Assembly (NCBI GenBank): GCA_020002185.1
Contig: CM034542.1
Location: forward strand, 56,177,280 to 56,241,279
Source: Paraescarpia echinospica
Taxonomy: Eukaryota > Annelida > Polychaeta > Sabellida > Siboglinidae
DNA length: 64,000 nt
Reading direction: 5' to 3'
Shown here in pieces: positions 1 to 15,200 of this stretch. A program made the position numbers and the translations under genes. The notes below the pieces were generated by a model, which saw only the letters and a list, made by a program, of their open reading frames with translations, was not told where the DNA came from and ran no database searches. Each line of letters starts with the position of its first letter. Position 1 is the stretch's first letter.

Positions 1-205
1 CCTATTTGGTATTTTAATCACTTCTAATGTGTATCTCATTATTTGACGAGTGCTAATTGTACGGACATGGGTGAATATTCAGTGTGTCATAATTTTGAGT
101 AAACTACATGGTGTTTACTGTAACTTTGACTAGAATAATAATACAACTGTGTATTGATATCACAGATCGTTTCTTGATTTTGAAATTGGTTTGTCTGTAT
201 TGTAG

Positions 206-3200
206 AAAGATTTGGCGATCACGTCACAATTGACGGAACTGCAAAAGAGGCTGCCAAGCCTCACTATGAAAGCAAAGAAACACAGTCGCAAGGTTATGAC
301 CTTGCTGCCCTATCCAGGAACCGTGGCAGGGCTCGGGGAGTTCACAGGTAGGGAGCAGTCATTGTTTCAATGGTTGGATCAGTAATTGTTTCACAAGTAG
401 GGAGCAGTCATTGTTTCACTGGTAGGGAGTTGTCGTTATTTCACTTGTAGAGAACAATCATTGTTTCACTGGTAGGGAGCAGTAATTATTTCACTGGTAG
501 CAAGTGAAAGTTTTTAATATCAATTTTTAAACACACCGTAGTAACTTAGTATTAAACATGTATTATTTGTTGAACAATTACATTATATGTGTCGAGTGGC
601 CAGTTGTGGCATATTTCAACCATACTCCATCTTGGACAACTATTATAAATGGAACTGATTATGTAATTCTTTATTGTAGTATTTATTAGTGTCATCCAAT
701 TGAGCTGCAAAATTAAAATATGTTGTTATTTGAGCTGCAAAATAAAAGGGTGTTGTTATTTCAGAGGAGATCATTGAGACTGTTCATGATCTTCAGGCAT
801 TGGACGCTTCACAGGTTTGTCATTGGAATAATAGTTATTTACGCCCACTCTAGTAATATTAATTAATATTTTTATAAAGCAAACAGTATAAAATATTAAA
901 GGATAGCTGGGCCATCAAGATAGGGGAAAGACAGTAATTTAGGGGGGTTGATAAGGGAAGATATTTCAGTGAGGTTCTGGTGGGTGATCAGAATGATGGG
1001 AGCAGTGGGGGGGTCACGCGCTTTTAAAAATGTTTGAATATATTTCTGTAGCAAGCAATAGAAATATACTTTATGTTCACCGATGCCATTTTGTATGTTT
1101 TAATGTTTCAGATCGGAGATGAGAAGAAACGGAAGTCAGAAGTGAAGCACATCCAGTTGCGAAAGAGGAAGGCACTGGCTGACTTGTTCAGACAACTCAC
1201 TGCCATGGGTGGGTCTCACATGACTTATGTTTCTCAATAACAACCAATATTCTGACCACAATATGTATTATGATGACCAAGACACCTATTAATATTTCCT
1301 GGTTAAGTCTAGATCAATGAAATATGATGCCCAAGGATAGCTGCATTGTTACTATATAATGCCAAGCCACAGTAGCAAGGTCCAACTCCACTGGTGCCCC
1401 AGGGTGAAATGTAACAAGCTCTAAATCTACAAACCACTGTAATGGGCTCGCAGGCATGCCTGCAAATTCAGTCCCGTGTGAAACTGACAGATATATGCTT
1501 GGATGTATGTACGTGAGTACGTACGTACGTACGTACGTACGTATGTACACACATACATACATACATACAAATGACAGAGGCCTACGCATTGTTTTATAGA
1601 AGTAGAACAACAGTAGTATACTGTTGTAGATCAATGTTGAGAAGACCCTGTAACTGAATTAATGTGGAGTTTCCGCTGATATAAGTATCCTTGTATTGTG
1701 TGTTTTGTTTGGCTGCAGGGTTGTCCTACAGAAAGGGTCTCGTAGCATTGAGGAAAGACTCGAACACACATGTGATGCTTACCTCGCCACTGGATGTCGC
1801 TGTCGCCCTGTCTTGGTCACCATCAAATAGGTAGGCGAAGTTGTAAATAAAATTATAATCCAGGAAATATTCTCTAATCGTCTTGTTTGAGGAGTTGACA
1901 ACTATACTAAGACAAACCCATGACATGTTGTAGTACAGTCATGGCATGGTAGAGTTGTCTGAAGTACCACATCAAATGTGTTGTGTTGTAGGTGCAACCA
2001 CAAGATGATCGTGGGAGAGTTATCTGAAGTACCACATCAAATATATCACGTCATGTGTTGTAGGTGCGACCATGAGACGACCGTGGCATGGGAAGGATGT
2101 TTGAAGTACCATGTCAGATGTGTTGCGAGACGAGCTCTCTTCCACACGGCACTTCAGACTCCATCACAGGTTTGGTTGTCTTTGTTACATTTCTTGTGTT
2201 ATTTGGGCCCACAAACCCTTGAGTCTACCAGAAGGGGCCTGTCTGTATATGTGGCCATCTCTGTTACGTGTTCAGTCTAGTGTGATTAGAAAACGTGTTT
2301 TCTCACTCTGGATGGATGGTATTAAATTGTTAGCATTGTTTCTATTCAATCTAGTCACAACTCACCAGCCCTGACAAGAATTTATCTTTTTCTGTGTCAT
2401 GTGGAAATTCTGCAGTGGCTTGTTAAGTGCTTGATATTTGATGAATTATTTACTTGACAAAAACTTATTAATGATCATTTTGCATGAGCTTGAAAACATA
2501 ATATTAGTTGATTAATATATTTATATTAATGCTTAGGCAGACATGTTTTGATATAGATAACTTGCACGGGTAAAAATCCTGCCACCTAATGGTTGAGCCT
2601 GTTGACTAAACAGTGTCAACCTGGTAACTGCCTGGCTAACTAAACCATCCATCTGGTAACTGCCTTGCTAACTAAACCATCCACCTGGTGACTGCCTTGC
2701 TAATTAAACCATCCACCTGGTGACTGTCTTGCTAACAAAATCATCCACCTGGTAACTGCCTAGCTAACTAAACTATCCACCTGGTGACTGTCTTGCTAAC
2801 TAAACCATCCACCTGGTGACTGTCTTGCTAACTAAATCGTCCACCTGGTGACTGGCACTGACAAGAGACTACCTCCCACATGCTCCCTTTGCCGTGGTAC
2901 TGTGACAATGTAAGCTGTACTGTCGTCTGTGGCTTGCAGGAGCTGGGGCCAGCCAACATCGACCGATGCAAGGGCTTCACCGAGAACCTGATGTGTGTCA
3001 TTGTGAAACAGTGGCAGACACTGGCACAGAACACTCACGACCTCGCCTCTCTACGGTCAGTTCCCAGAATCCTTATGAGTGGGGAGACACACAACAAATT
3101 GTTTTCTGCCCTGTTCGATTGCTTGTTTTTATTTCTTGTAATGTTCTGCCATTTCCTTCCCATTCTCTGCTGTTCACACCTGTAATTTCTAGATGTTTTT

Positions 3201-6200
3201 CATTCATCCGTTTTAACTTTGGTTTTCCTCTTCTGCATCTATCAGTAATTTTCCATGATTTTGTTGTCAATCTTTTTGTGTAATTATGTAATGTACTCAT
3301 TTAGTAATATTTGTAATCGGCCAATTAATAGTATTACCCATATCTTTAATGTTGTACTCTATAGCAATTTACAGCTTTATTCATTCAAGAGATATGTTTT
3401 GAATATATTAAGTAACTTTTTATGATAGAGAAGTTCAGAAACTAGGCACGAGATAAACAAAACACTGACATTTTTTGATGTCTTTAGTCTTACCAAAACA
3501 AGTAATGTTATCAACCTTGTGATAACATTTGTTTCAGGCGATTCACAGGGAGTATTCAGTGCGTGAAGAGAGACAACAATTGTAGTCTGCCCCCACAGGA
3601 AACAACGACTCTTTGGCTGGTAGGAACGCACAGTGTTAAACATACATGACTTTTATTTCCTTGTTTGACAGGACACTAAATTTATCAGTAATTAAAACAT
3701 CTCGGTGGGTTAAAATACCATCCATATAAAATGTTTTACAATTTCTCTCAATATTTTCAAAAATACACAAATTGGCAATATAAAATATGTTCAACATTTA
3801 CCCCCATTAACAATATGAACTTAGTGTTTGTAATTTCATTTTGCCAACCAGTTTGCAGTTGTGCACATTTAGGCTATATTTAAGGTAGCTGCAGCACCGT
3901 AGAGGGAATCATGTCAGTTGATTTCTTTATGTTTTTCTTCATAGAATATTAGTAGGTGTCAGTATGAACATGTGTACTATTAAAAAAACCAAGGCACTAT
4001 CACCATATGTCACCAATCAGTCCTTTAAAAACTAGTATTTTTAGTGTGTCTGTGGAAAGTCCCTTTTCAGATTCTTGGAAACTGACGATGTTTCCATAGT
4101 GATGATCACGTGTGCGTCAGCCCATAAATTCATTCACCATGAATGCATATCATATAGTCTGGTTATTCTCATACCACTGTGCTGTTGTATTATAATTACC
4201 TAAATGCATCACACTGTCAAATCACCAAATACTGGCGGTAGTTTTGTTTATTCTCCGATAATGCCCGACCTCAGCAGGCATTTGCAATGACGCGTGACTG
4301 ACCCCAGCAGGTGTCAATCAATCTTGTCTACCACAACAAGTTCAACACATGGCCCTTCGTAACACATTATAATGAGAAAACCTTGGGGGGAAATCTCAGT
4401 AAGTGTCTGTCAAATTGTGTTGAAATAAGCCACATGCCAGTAAAAAAATCACATTTCTAAGCAAAAAACAAGCATCTGGTTACACCCTTATAATTGTAAC
4501 AACCAGGAAGTATTACTTAATGTAACTTTTTATAAAAACTACAATACTTACAAAGCCATAACTTGGCATATGAACTCGACTTGTGTTTACCCAAAATTGC
4601 ACGGGATGGTTTTATGTTTGGTGAAGCAGGAAATGCAGTACGGAATTTTGCTGTCTTTCAACATTGTAGCAAAATGTTTATGAAGCTGTATCAAACTTAA
4701 TATGCATTTGTTTACAAAAAAAAACTATTTGAATGTCAATAACATGTTTGTACTTACAACCATACAAATTTGTCTTTTGGGGAGTTTCTCAAAATGAAAT
4801 AAAATGCCATTTTAAGGTGATTTTTGACATATTATTTAATTGTCTTTAAACACATTTAAATATCTCTAAACAACAAAAATCAATTCTTTTTGGTATAGAG
4901 TATTCTCTAGTATCTGAGACAAACTCAGAGAAAAAATGGTTAGCTTATCTTCAAAACTTATATTAAAAATGATTAATTCAAAAGAAGCATATAAAAGCCG
5001 ATGCAGCCACCTTAACATTTCACATGTAAATTAGATTTTGTACAGCACTTAGCATTTTATCAGAAATTACACTATATAAAATAAATACTACTTATAGTAT
5101 AAACAGAAACTTTCACCAGAGTCACATAATTTGATCACACACAATTGATAGATTACTCTCTTTCAGGGTCGACTCAAGACACTGTGTGATGGAACGATGG
5201 AATGTCTACGCCAATATCGTCTCCTGCTGCAATGTTGTCCCACATGCCCACCAGGAGTCACCACCTGTGTCTCCCCGCAGCCTGCCAATCGATTGGCTCC
5301 CATATGTCAGCTGACCCAAGGGAGTGAGGCGTGGGTGGAGGTTGTGACCAGAGTTCAGGTGGGAGACCATGGGAAAGATGGCGGTGGGCATTTGATGTCT
5401 TGTACAGAAAGCTTGTTACTTTATATATAAAAACAGTAATGTTCCACTGTTGGTTCACATGTGTTTTTCTTTTACTATATATAAGTTTGTGATGAGCACT
5501 AATTTTCATTATTTCTGTATTTATAATAATGTGTTTCATATAAATAATGAGTTTCATGTAATAGTGCCCCTTCCAAATACTTGGTCTGGGATGCTGTGCA
5601 TTGGTGTATACATTATATTCTCATAAAATTGTGCACATTTAATTTTAAAAAGTAATTTGCAGAAACCTGCTATTATTAAGAGTAAAATATACAAAAATGT
5701 TTCTTCTATGTATGTACTTGTAATTAATATGTGAAAAAGCTGTACAGAAATTTAAATTAATGATAATTCAATTTATGTTACATAAATAGTTTATATAATA
5801 AAGTATGAATACTATGATTATATAGGCAGCAGTCTAAGTAATCCTATAATTGTTATGAATACAGCAGTAGTTGATAATATATAGATGGTGGTGAATATCT
5901 GTGTACAAATAGTTTTTGCGCATTAACTGCAGCATGGCTGAATGCTTCCCAGAGAAGTCGAGATGGTGTTCGATTGAACGGGTCTGCCACGGAGTTAAGT
6001 GTAAAGCGCTATGAGCTGGACTTAAAACTGACTATATAAGAACTTACTGTTACTTTTAATACACTTACGAGTGATGACCATTGCAGGAGACCCTGGACAG
6101 TGTGACCACCATCAAGACAGGGGTGGACAGGGAAGTGACCGGTGGACATCAACTCTACTCATGGTCAGTGTCACTGCTTTCACTTTCCATTGACCGCGTC

Positions 6201-9200
6201 TGTCTCTCCTATTCACCATTCCTCGGTTGCTCCTAACTAACTGTGCGAGTAATGCGATTTTGATATATTTAAAAGACAAATGCCAGGTTTTCTTACCAAA
6301 CAACATGTTTGGTATTAAAGATAGAATGCAATAGAGCCGTTGGTCTCGTGTGTGTCTCGTGTCTGGCAACAGCATCAAATCCAATACTAGAAAATGAAAA
6401 AACCTGTCGTGTATTCACATAGCCAGTGTCCTTTGTCTACAAAACGCCATACAGATGCTGCCAAAACACCTCTGATGATTGAGTAGGTGCCATGAGTCTT
6501 TGTATAATTATATTATTACCCACTTTCGCAAGAATTGGTGTAATAATCCTTTTTCATTTGCTTGCTGAAGGTCGGTGCTGGACATGGTCAAGGCAGCCTT
6601 TGAGAGGTTTGACCACATTGCCGACACGCTCCTTGCTCTCGCGGCTGGCTTCAACCAACATGGCCGCCCTCGCAGCAACAGTCTCGCAGAGTCTCTCATC
6701 TTCGTCACTGATTGGATAAAGAAAGAGGTGACAGAGTTCACAAGAGATGCACCAGTTGTGGCCTCAACAGAAACAGCATCAGCCCCCTGTTGGGGCGAGT
6801 TCTCTGCCTCTGTTGACCTCCTGCTCACTGATGTACTGCTGGCCATACAGAGTCTGGTGAATCAGGTCAAGGGGCAGAGGTCAACAGAAGGTGAAGGTTG
6901 CTCAGGTCAAGAAGAAGATAGTGACAAGGAGCAGGAAGGTAAGATTGGAACATTTAATATGTTTCTGAGCTGTAATCTAATTGTGATTTAACACTAAGGA
7001 TAAAGAATGACTCAAGGTTAATGTTATGCAAAACAAAATTACATTATTTCTGTTGGTTTTTTAGATTTTAGTTACTTTGGTAACACGCTTTTAATACTAA
7101 TATTTACTTTTGATAAAGCACCATTTCCAGTCAAATATAGATGTAGAGAAATAATTTTGCTCTAACCTTACTATTATCTCTGCCAAAAGATGGCGCCGGA
7201 ATAAGCCACCTGGTGGAGCTTCAGAGCAACTTGGAGCGTGACTACACGGCACTGAGACTGAACAAGGTTGTCAACATAGACAGTGTTTGGATTGAATATA
7301 GATAATTACATATCATTACTTTAAATCACAATTCTTATCAGTGTCATTAACACTTTTTATGCAAGCACCAACACAAGTCATGAATAGTGATGAAATAAGG
7401 CCAAATGAATGACGTTTATTAAAGAGATTAAGTTAAAGAGAGAGAAATGTGGGCTCTACATCCCAAGGCCAGGCCTGTGACTGAGCCCATACTAGTCTCC
7501 TGTATCTCTGGATGACAGAGCCCACATTTTGGCATATACAACATTAGCAGTATTGTTATAGATATATACAACAACAATAACATTACTACTGTAATCACAG
7601 TAGACCGTATGCACTGTACCGTACAAACCAAGCACACCATTCATTCACACTAACGATAATCCCAACTACCTGCTGAAGAGTTACACTATATCAAGATTTA
7701 GCCTAAACCTATAAGTGGAGCCATGATTTGTGTATTATAAAATAATCTTACATGTATTTATGGTATGCTTGTTACATGATCTCTTATATATTTTGGTGGT
7801 CAAAATGTTACAATAAATTACTGTAACGACTGGATGTATTTGGATACGTAATAATAGTAATAAACTATCAGCTGTTCAAAAACATACTGCACAAACAAAT
7901 TATTGTTGGTCTCTGAAAACATACAGTATGAAAAAATTATTATTTTGTAGACATTTATGGTGTCAAAAAACATACAATGTCCAAATACGTACATCCATTA
8001 CAGTAGTTTACAATAAAACACGTACAATGTCCAAATACGTACAGCCATTACAGTAGTTTACAATAAAACACAATGTCCAAATACATACAGCCATTACAGT
8101 AGTTTACAATAAAACACGTACAATGTCCAAATACGTACAGCCATTACAGTAGTTTACAATAAAACACGTACAATGTCCAAATACGTACAGCCATTACCGT
8201 AGTTTACAATAAAAAACTGATTTTGTATGTGGAAGGTAGTTTTCTTAACAAATATTGACAACATTTTCAGCGCATGAAATTTAAACTTTAATTCCGGCAG
8301 GTTCTTCGCACATTGTCCAGCCTTGAGCAAACGTTGACCACTTGGAGTTCTGACCGGAGTGGACATCCCCTAGATGCTGCATGTCAGCTACTCTCCCACT
8401 GCCTGCCACTACTCCACCAATATGGCTGCCTCGTCCAGTACCACCTGACCGTTGCCATAGCAACGCACCGAGCAAGCAGTAAACTGCTCTCGGTGCTGCT
8501 CAGAATATTCTCTGACATGGCGCAGAAGGTGTGTGACAACAGATTTTGTATGTGCAGATCATCGTTTGATGTTTTTGAATACTTAAGAAATAAGATCGGC
8601 GGCATAACGAGCCTGTAGTCAAGTTCACCAACATTGTCACATTTAATTTATTTTAATTTATTTTCAAATTGTAATTCAGTAACAGTGATAGAAATCCATC
8701 ATGCTTAATTGTTTTGAATATTACAGAAAACGGACAGTTTCATGAGAAAACATGTGACCTGCTCTGTCGAAATCAGGAATAAGTAACAAATGCCAAAGCT
8801 ACCTATTCAGCTTTGAAATGCGAGAACTGGTTAATTTGGCTGAAATGTACAACTGAACAACTAATAGAGCCTGGTAGTTGTCTCTGGTACCATTGGAAAG
8901 TCCATACATTTTTCTTTCACAAAGTATTCTCATCTCAGAATGCAATTTTCAGACTTATTCTTGATTTCGATGGAGTGTGTCACATACTGAGTGACAGTGT
9001 GTATGGTACTGCCAGAGGGTAAGGAATATGCCACATTGACAATATCTGGTGTACATCTCGTAGCGGATAGTTGCAGGTTTGTTGCTTCAGAATATTAATA
9101 GAAATGCAAGACTTAGCAATCTTATAACTAGCAAAGCACTTTCTGTTTTGCACACATTGCTGTGTATGCATTCACGCATGACCTTGTGTATCCATGTATG

Positions 9201-12200
9201 ACTGCTGGCGGACCTCCCCTTTCATGTCTCTTGTGTATCTTCCCCAGGGATTCTGTCTTCCCGCCGACATGACAGATGAGATGGAGGGAGAGGGAGCGAC
9301 CCAGTTTGTGGACATCGAGGGGGGTGGGATGGGGGAGGGTGAGGGGGCAAAGGACGTCAGTGACCAGATAGAGACAGAGGACCAGGTAAGGGCGCGTATT
9401 CATATTCAGGGTGAAAGACTTTATTAGTGGAGTGACAGACATTATAAAGAACTGAGAATAGAATTATAATATATAATTAAATAAATAGAATATTAAATTG
9501 CCATTGTACCATATAAAGTGCATTTGCCCATCAGGGTTATCAACAATATCTCTACAATTGTAGATATATTTTATCATATATATATATACGGTTTTCTAAA
9601 AACTGGAGAACCAGCCAACCATAAGTGACTTGAACCTTAAGACAAGTTTGGATAGTAGCTCTTGAGGGGGCTACAGACTTGTGCAGTTGCTGGAATTTGA
9701 GGAAGTAAGGGATCACCTCAAAATGGTGATGTCCGATATCAGACAACATTACTTTTGTTCGGGGGAGGGGTCAGAGGCAGTTTCATGTGGCGTTGGACAT
9801 GCTTCAGACCGATACTGTTAAAAAGCTGTATATTGACATCATCATATCAATGTTTACAAACTTGTCTCGGGGGAGAGTGGCCGAGGCCAGATGAAAATAA
9901 TGTCTGATATCAGACAGTGTCACTCTGAGATGATCCCTAAGACAGACGAGGGTGTTGTAGTTGGATGAAGCCCAGAAAGCTGGGGAGGAGAAACCCGAGC
10001 AGGATCCCAACCAACAACCCGACATTGCTCCTGAGGACAACGCCATCGAGATGTCCGACGACATTGACGGCAAGCTGCACGACCTTGAACCCAACGGTGA
10101 GGCAGGGTCACCTTGACCTGTTTCTTGTGTGCGTGTTGTAATCACGTTTAGTCAGTAACTTGTTCCCAAATGGGAAAGTGGATGTTAGCCTTAGTTAGTT
10201 TGACTGTGTGCTTTGAATACATGACTAAGTAGCTTTGATTAGATAATAATTTGTTTAACTGTGGACTAATAATGTATTAATTGATTGCCGAAATGTCACA
10301 TTAGACTGGTGAAGATTCTGGTCGTTTTAGCCAAAGATTTGTCAGTGACCAGAACAGACTATAACATTACACAGTGTTCTTCCATTGCTCTTTTTATGTT
10401 ATTGGATTGGATTTTTATTTGTACATATGTTAAACGTTACAATCAATTGTCTTGATTCTAGGTAATATTTTTACTTTACCTTTTTATGAAACTCACAAAA
10501 TAAACCATTATAAATTGTTATCAGTTGTTTTAACATGAACATTTAGATAATCTGCAGTTAGTCAACATAATAATTAGAACAAGATGTTTATTTCAGACAA
10601 CCAAGAAGAACAGTAGAACCTCACTTGATGATCACCTCAGTAATACAGCCACCTCACAATTAAAGTCACCGTGGGACAGTCCAATTATTTATGTAACAGT
10701 AAAGGATAGGATGTTAGTCCCACTAATACGGTCACCTCAGTGACCTCATGAGGTGACCTCACCATTCTGGTCATTTTAATCAAGTCCAAAGGCGTGATCG
10801 TAATAGTGAGATTATTCTATGTCCATAGAAGATAAATATATTTGCATTATTTGACCAACAGAAGGCGGAAGTGACAATGAGTCTGAGAATGAGATGGACG
10901 AGAAAGACCTCGACCAACAGATGGGAGACTTGGACGGGAAGGAAGCGGAGAAACTAGACAAACAGATCTGGGGAAGTGATGAGGAGGAGGAGGAAGAAAA
11001 GAAGGTTTGGGTTTATTTTATGAGAGCTGGGAGTGTCTGGGGAGAGGCAGAAATCAGAGTGTAATAATATCTGACGACTGGGAACCATTTTACTAAGAAA
11101 ATAAGCTCGTAAGAAAATCCATCATTGTTAAATTTAAGGACGCTTTAAAAATGAAAAAAGCTTCCTAATCACCGAGGACACTATTTCCGTGACACACCAG
11201 TGAAAGTGTCCCGGTGGCGCACCCTGGTTGGCAGTTAAAAATACAAGATCACTGTTACGGAGGGAAATCAATTTTAAAGAGCAAAATCAGGCTTATGACT
11301 TGATAGGAAGGTTAGTGGAATAGTCTCCTGGTTGTTAGAAAGCTGCTTGTTTTGTTTAGGTTATCTAGTATTAGTATTCCACATGTGCGGTCATATATAT
11401 ATATGTAGAAATAAAAATGCAGGTAAACGTGTTATCCATGAATATCGGTTACCACAGTTTTTTGAGGAACAATAAGTATCTGTGTTTCTTTATAAGCAAA
11501 CAAGAGTGAAGTAAAATACTCCTTTTGGCAGGACGCAAAGGATGAGTTTGGTCCTGGAGACGGAGCTCAGAGTGAGGCTGAGATGGTTGCCAAGGATGAC
11601 AACCAAGATGGCGGCCAGGAGGACAAGGGGAAGGAGGGGAAGAAGAAGGAGGAGGAGGGGGAAGAAGGGGAGGAAAAGGGGGAAGAGCAACAGCCCCACG
11701 CCCTCGAAGAGGAAGTTGATGTGAGTTAATGCACCATTTGTGGTTATTTTGTATTTATCAAATGTCACCTGTTTTGAGTAGGTTCTGTCTGGATTAGCTA
11801 GAATAGGTTTGCTTGGGATAGCTTGAATAAGTATATTTATTGGTCATACTATAATTTGTGAAAATTAGTTTTGTACCTTCTTGGGTTCCACAGATCAGAA
11901 GCTTTCAGTAGTTTTTGGTTTATTACTAAAATGGAATGAAATGTAAAAAAGCAACGTTTTGAGAAACGAGGACATTTTTACTCATATCATCTATTTGTTT
12001 TTAAACTACAGGTTTTTTCTTTTATCAGTTTTTGATCGTTTGTCGATGATAATAAACTGAACATTGAAAGATTACATTATAAGGCATGCATGTCGGCCAA
12101 AATCACAAAATTTATGGGACAAACATGACAGCTATTTTTAGGTCGTGTGCAGAATAGACCAGGGCAACTTAATACCCAGTTCGCTGTGGCACGTCACATT

Positions 12201-15200
12201 TGTGGTGATAATGTAATTTGATTGGTTGATGTGATGTGTAGGATGAGTATGATGAGAATGAGAAGGACAACGACTACAACAATGAGGGGAAGAAGGAGGA
12301 GCCGTCAGCCCTCGACCTTCCCGAGGATCTCAACCTCGATGGGGAACAGGAGGTCAAGGAGGAGGGAGACAAGGGAGAGGAGGGTGGGGGTAAGGAATAG
12401 TTTCCCTTGTTAATTTATCCTCATTTTATCTATGTTGTTGTGTTGTACTGTTCCTGTATAATTGATTTGTTTATTAACTTTGTAGTCGACAGTTTAGTTT
12501 CTTTTATTTTCAGTTATTGTATGACTTAAACGTGCTTTGTATATGGTGGTGTTATTGTTGTGTTTGCTGTTTGTGGTAGTTCACATATACACAGGTTTGT
12601 TTGTAAAGAAAATCTTCTGATACAATGTATTTTCTAATTGATGGATCCAATACGTTGCTGTTTGTCTACATCACAAACCCTACAACATAAGGAAAACATT
12701 GTCACTATATCCTTATTGTTTCTATCTCTTTCATGTAGGTACATTTTCTTGTCGTCATTGACATATTTGTTCTATAAAAATTGTATTCGACAGCTTGGTT
12801 TCTTTATTTAATTTGCAGTTATTATGTTGCACAGATATTTTGGAATTTTGCATTATTGTTATGTTAAGGGAGAATTACAGTGGAACATAAAACATTGTGT
12901 CAGTATCAATACAAATGCTAGTTATTGAAAATATCAGTGTTTTTCCTAAGACAACATGGATTTTCAGTTTGTTAAAAAAGTTTGTATTTTCCATTTCCTG
13001 AATTCCTCAGTCGCTGGATAACTTCATTTAATTTGTAGAGTATACAAGTAAGTATTTGATGTGGGACTTGTCTAAAAAAATAAACCTCCTGTTTTTATAT
13101 CAGAAGAAAATCCACTCGAGATTGATAAGATGGTTGATGAAGAGGGAACGAAGGAAGAGGAGAAGGAGGAGAAAGAGGGAGGAGAGAAGGAGGAGGAAGA
13201 CTTGGGAAGTGAGGAGAAGGACATGGAGACAGACCAGGTGAGGAACAGGGGCTTAGCCAGAGACCCGTCTGCCAGTCTTCAAGACTGACAGACAGCTGGC
13301 CAAGACGGGTAATTACAACTGATAAGACAGGTGAAAATAAGAGGGGGCCAACTGGCCACTTGATTAACTAATAGTTCCAAGTTTAGGGGCCCACATTAAT
13401 CATTATGACCGAGTATCATTGGCACAACTGGTAGTGAAACAAATTGAATGGATCAGTAGTATTTACATAAATGGTTTGTCATTGAAAAAACTAAACTGGC
13501 CAATAACGGCAGTAATTTACGCGTAGTGAAGGTTTAGTACGATTGTACTAAACCTTCACTTCATTCAAGACTGGCAAAAAGTGATTTCTGGTAACGTCTC
13601 CCACTGGTTTGTTTCTGCCACACCACGTCACATCTGTCATCTAGCTGTATCAATGACATCTTGGCAGTGGTGGAATTATTACAACCAGCAGATTTTATGC
13701 AGTAATTACAGTATGGCTGAATGCTCCTGTGAATTGAAATGGTGTTTATGTGACAATTAGCTGTATCAGTGAAGTGTTGACAGTGGTGGAATTAGTACAA
13801 TGAGCAGCTATAGTGCAGTAATTGCCTAATGGCTGAATGCTTCCAGTTCAAATTGAAATGATCTTTGTTACCAAGACCGCTGCCACAAAGTGTGATGTGT
13901 TTTGCGTAAACGTGATTGTTATATTAACCCTTACAGTTAATCATCTTTGTGATTACAAATTGAAATAAACTACTAACAAGAAAAAACAGGTTATATTATC
14001 GTTTTCTGCAGTTTTATTGACATTTTTTCTTTCCCCTTTTGTAATGTTTTAATTTCCTGTTTGTATTATTATTAAAATGTGGTCAGAATTTATTGTAAAA
14101 TGTAACACTTTTACTCATTTAAAACCCATATGCACTAAAACCTATGTACAGACAGATATGCATTAAACATATAACGATTTAAAAAAATTAATATATTAAA
14201 AATAACACTAAAAAAGCAGTTATGATAGATGAAACTTGGTAGATTTGTTGAGGTGTTTGACGTGTTTCAGGATGGGATGAGAGAGGAAGAGGATGGGAAG
14301 GAGGAAGAAGGTGAAGGAGAGGGGATGGAGGTGGGGGAGGGAGAGGAGGAGACTCCCAAAGAGGAAGACTCTACAAAGGAACATCCGGGATTGGAGCCTC
14401 AGGTAACTATCTCTCTCAGTCCTTTAAGTGCCCTATGAGGAATACGCTGGTGGTCGACTGATTTCAGTTTATTAAAAAGAATTTTCACTGATTTTCGTCC
14501 TACATTTGATTTGCAGAGAACAAAATTCTTTAAATTATTAAATTATGTGTTGAATAAAGAATTCGCTTGTCCCACAGAAAACTAACTTTCAAAAAGTATT
14601 TGTCCTTAATCAACGGACAACAAATTTGACATAGTAATGTTTTAGATATCCTTGCTGCAAATGGCTCAGTTGTCCAAAGAACAATGAGTAGGAACGGATT
14701 CAGTCGTCCTAGACAACCAGACAAGTGGCAATTGTGAACCCTGTTTTGTTAACAGGAAGGACCATTCAGTGTATAAACTTGTGTTTATATAGTTTACTAA
14801 TAAAAAGTCCAATAATTTGTGCTTATATGTATATATTACTAAAATTAACCTAGTGATTAAACATTTGTACTATGTGTTGTAATTTCTGATTAGCACAAGT
14901 GCAATATTACCACGGTTTGTAGGATATCCCAATGGAAGAGGATCAAAACGAAGGTCGTGAAAGTGACAAGAAGTCGGAAGATGCTGTCCAGGCTGCAGAG
15001 CATGCTGGGAAGACAGAGAATGACTCGGAGAATGTGCTGGAGAGCGAGCTGGCTCGGGACGCAGGAGCGAAGAATGAGGACCAAGAGGTTAGCATCTAGC
15101 AGGGAGACAACAAGTTGTTAACGTGAAACTCATGTCGAAATTTACAGATTTGATACAGTATAATAGTCTTAATAGATGTAATGTCCATCAGCTAAAAATA

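Larger units (their letters stand above)
206..8528 (+). other. MDN1: Midasin helical linker end (exons 1-12)
   Basis: Residues 1-549 of the visible fragment. The segment is mostly helical and not strongly acidic. Landmarks are RKRKALADLFRQLTAMG across exons 3-4, a conserved Trp/Cys block (WEGCLKYH) in exon 5, NIDRCKGF in exon 6, RLLLQCCP in exon 8, and TVAIATHRASSKLLSVL in exon 12, which is the best conserved stretch before the acidic region. It matches the linker between the AAA ring and the D/E-rich arm. Exon 10 (368 nt) is the longest and ends in an acidic stretch that is probably a variable loop. Confidence 0.9.
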
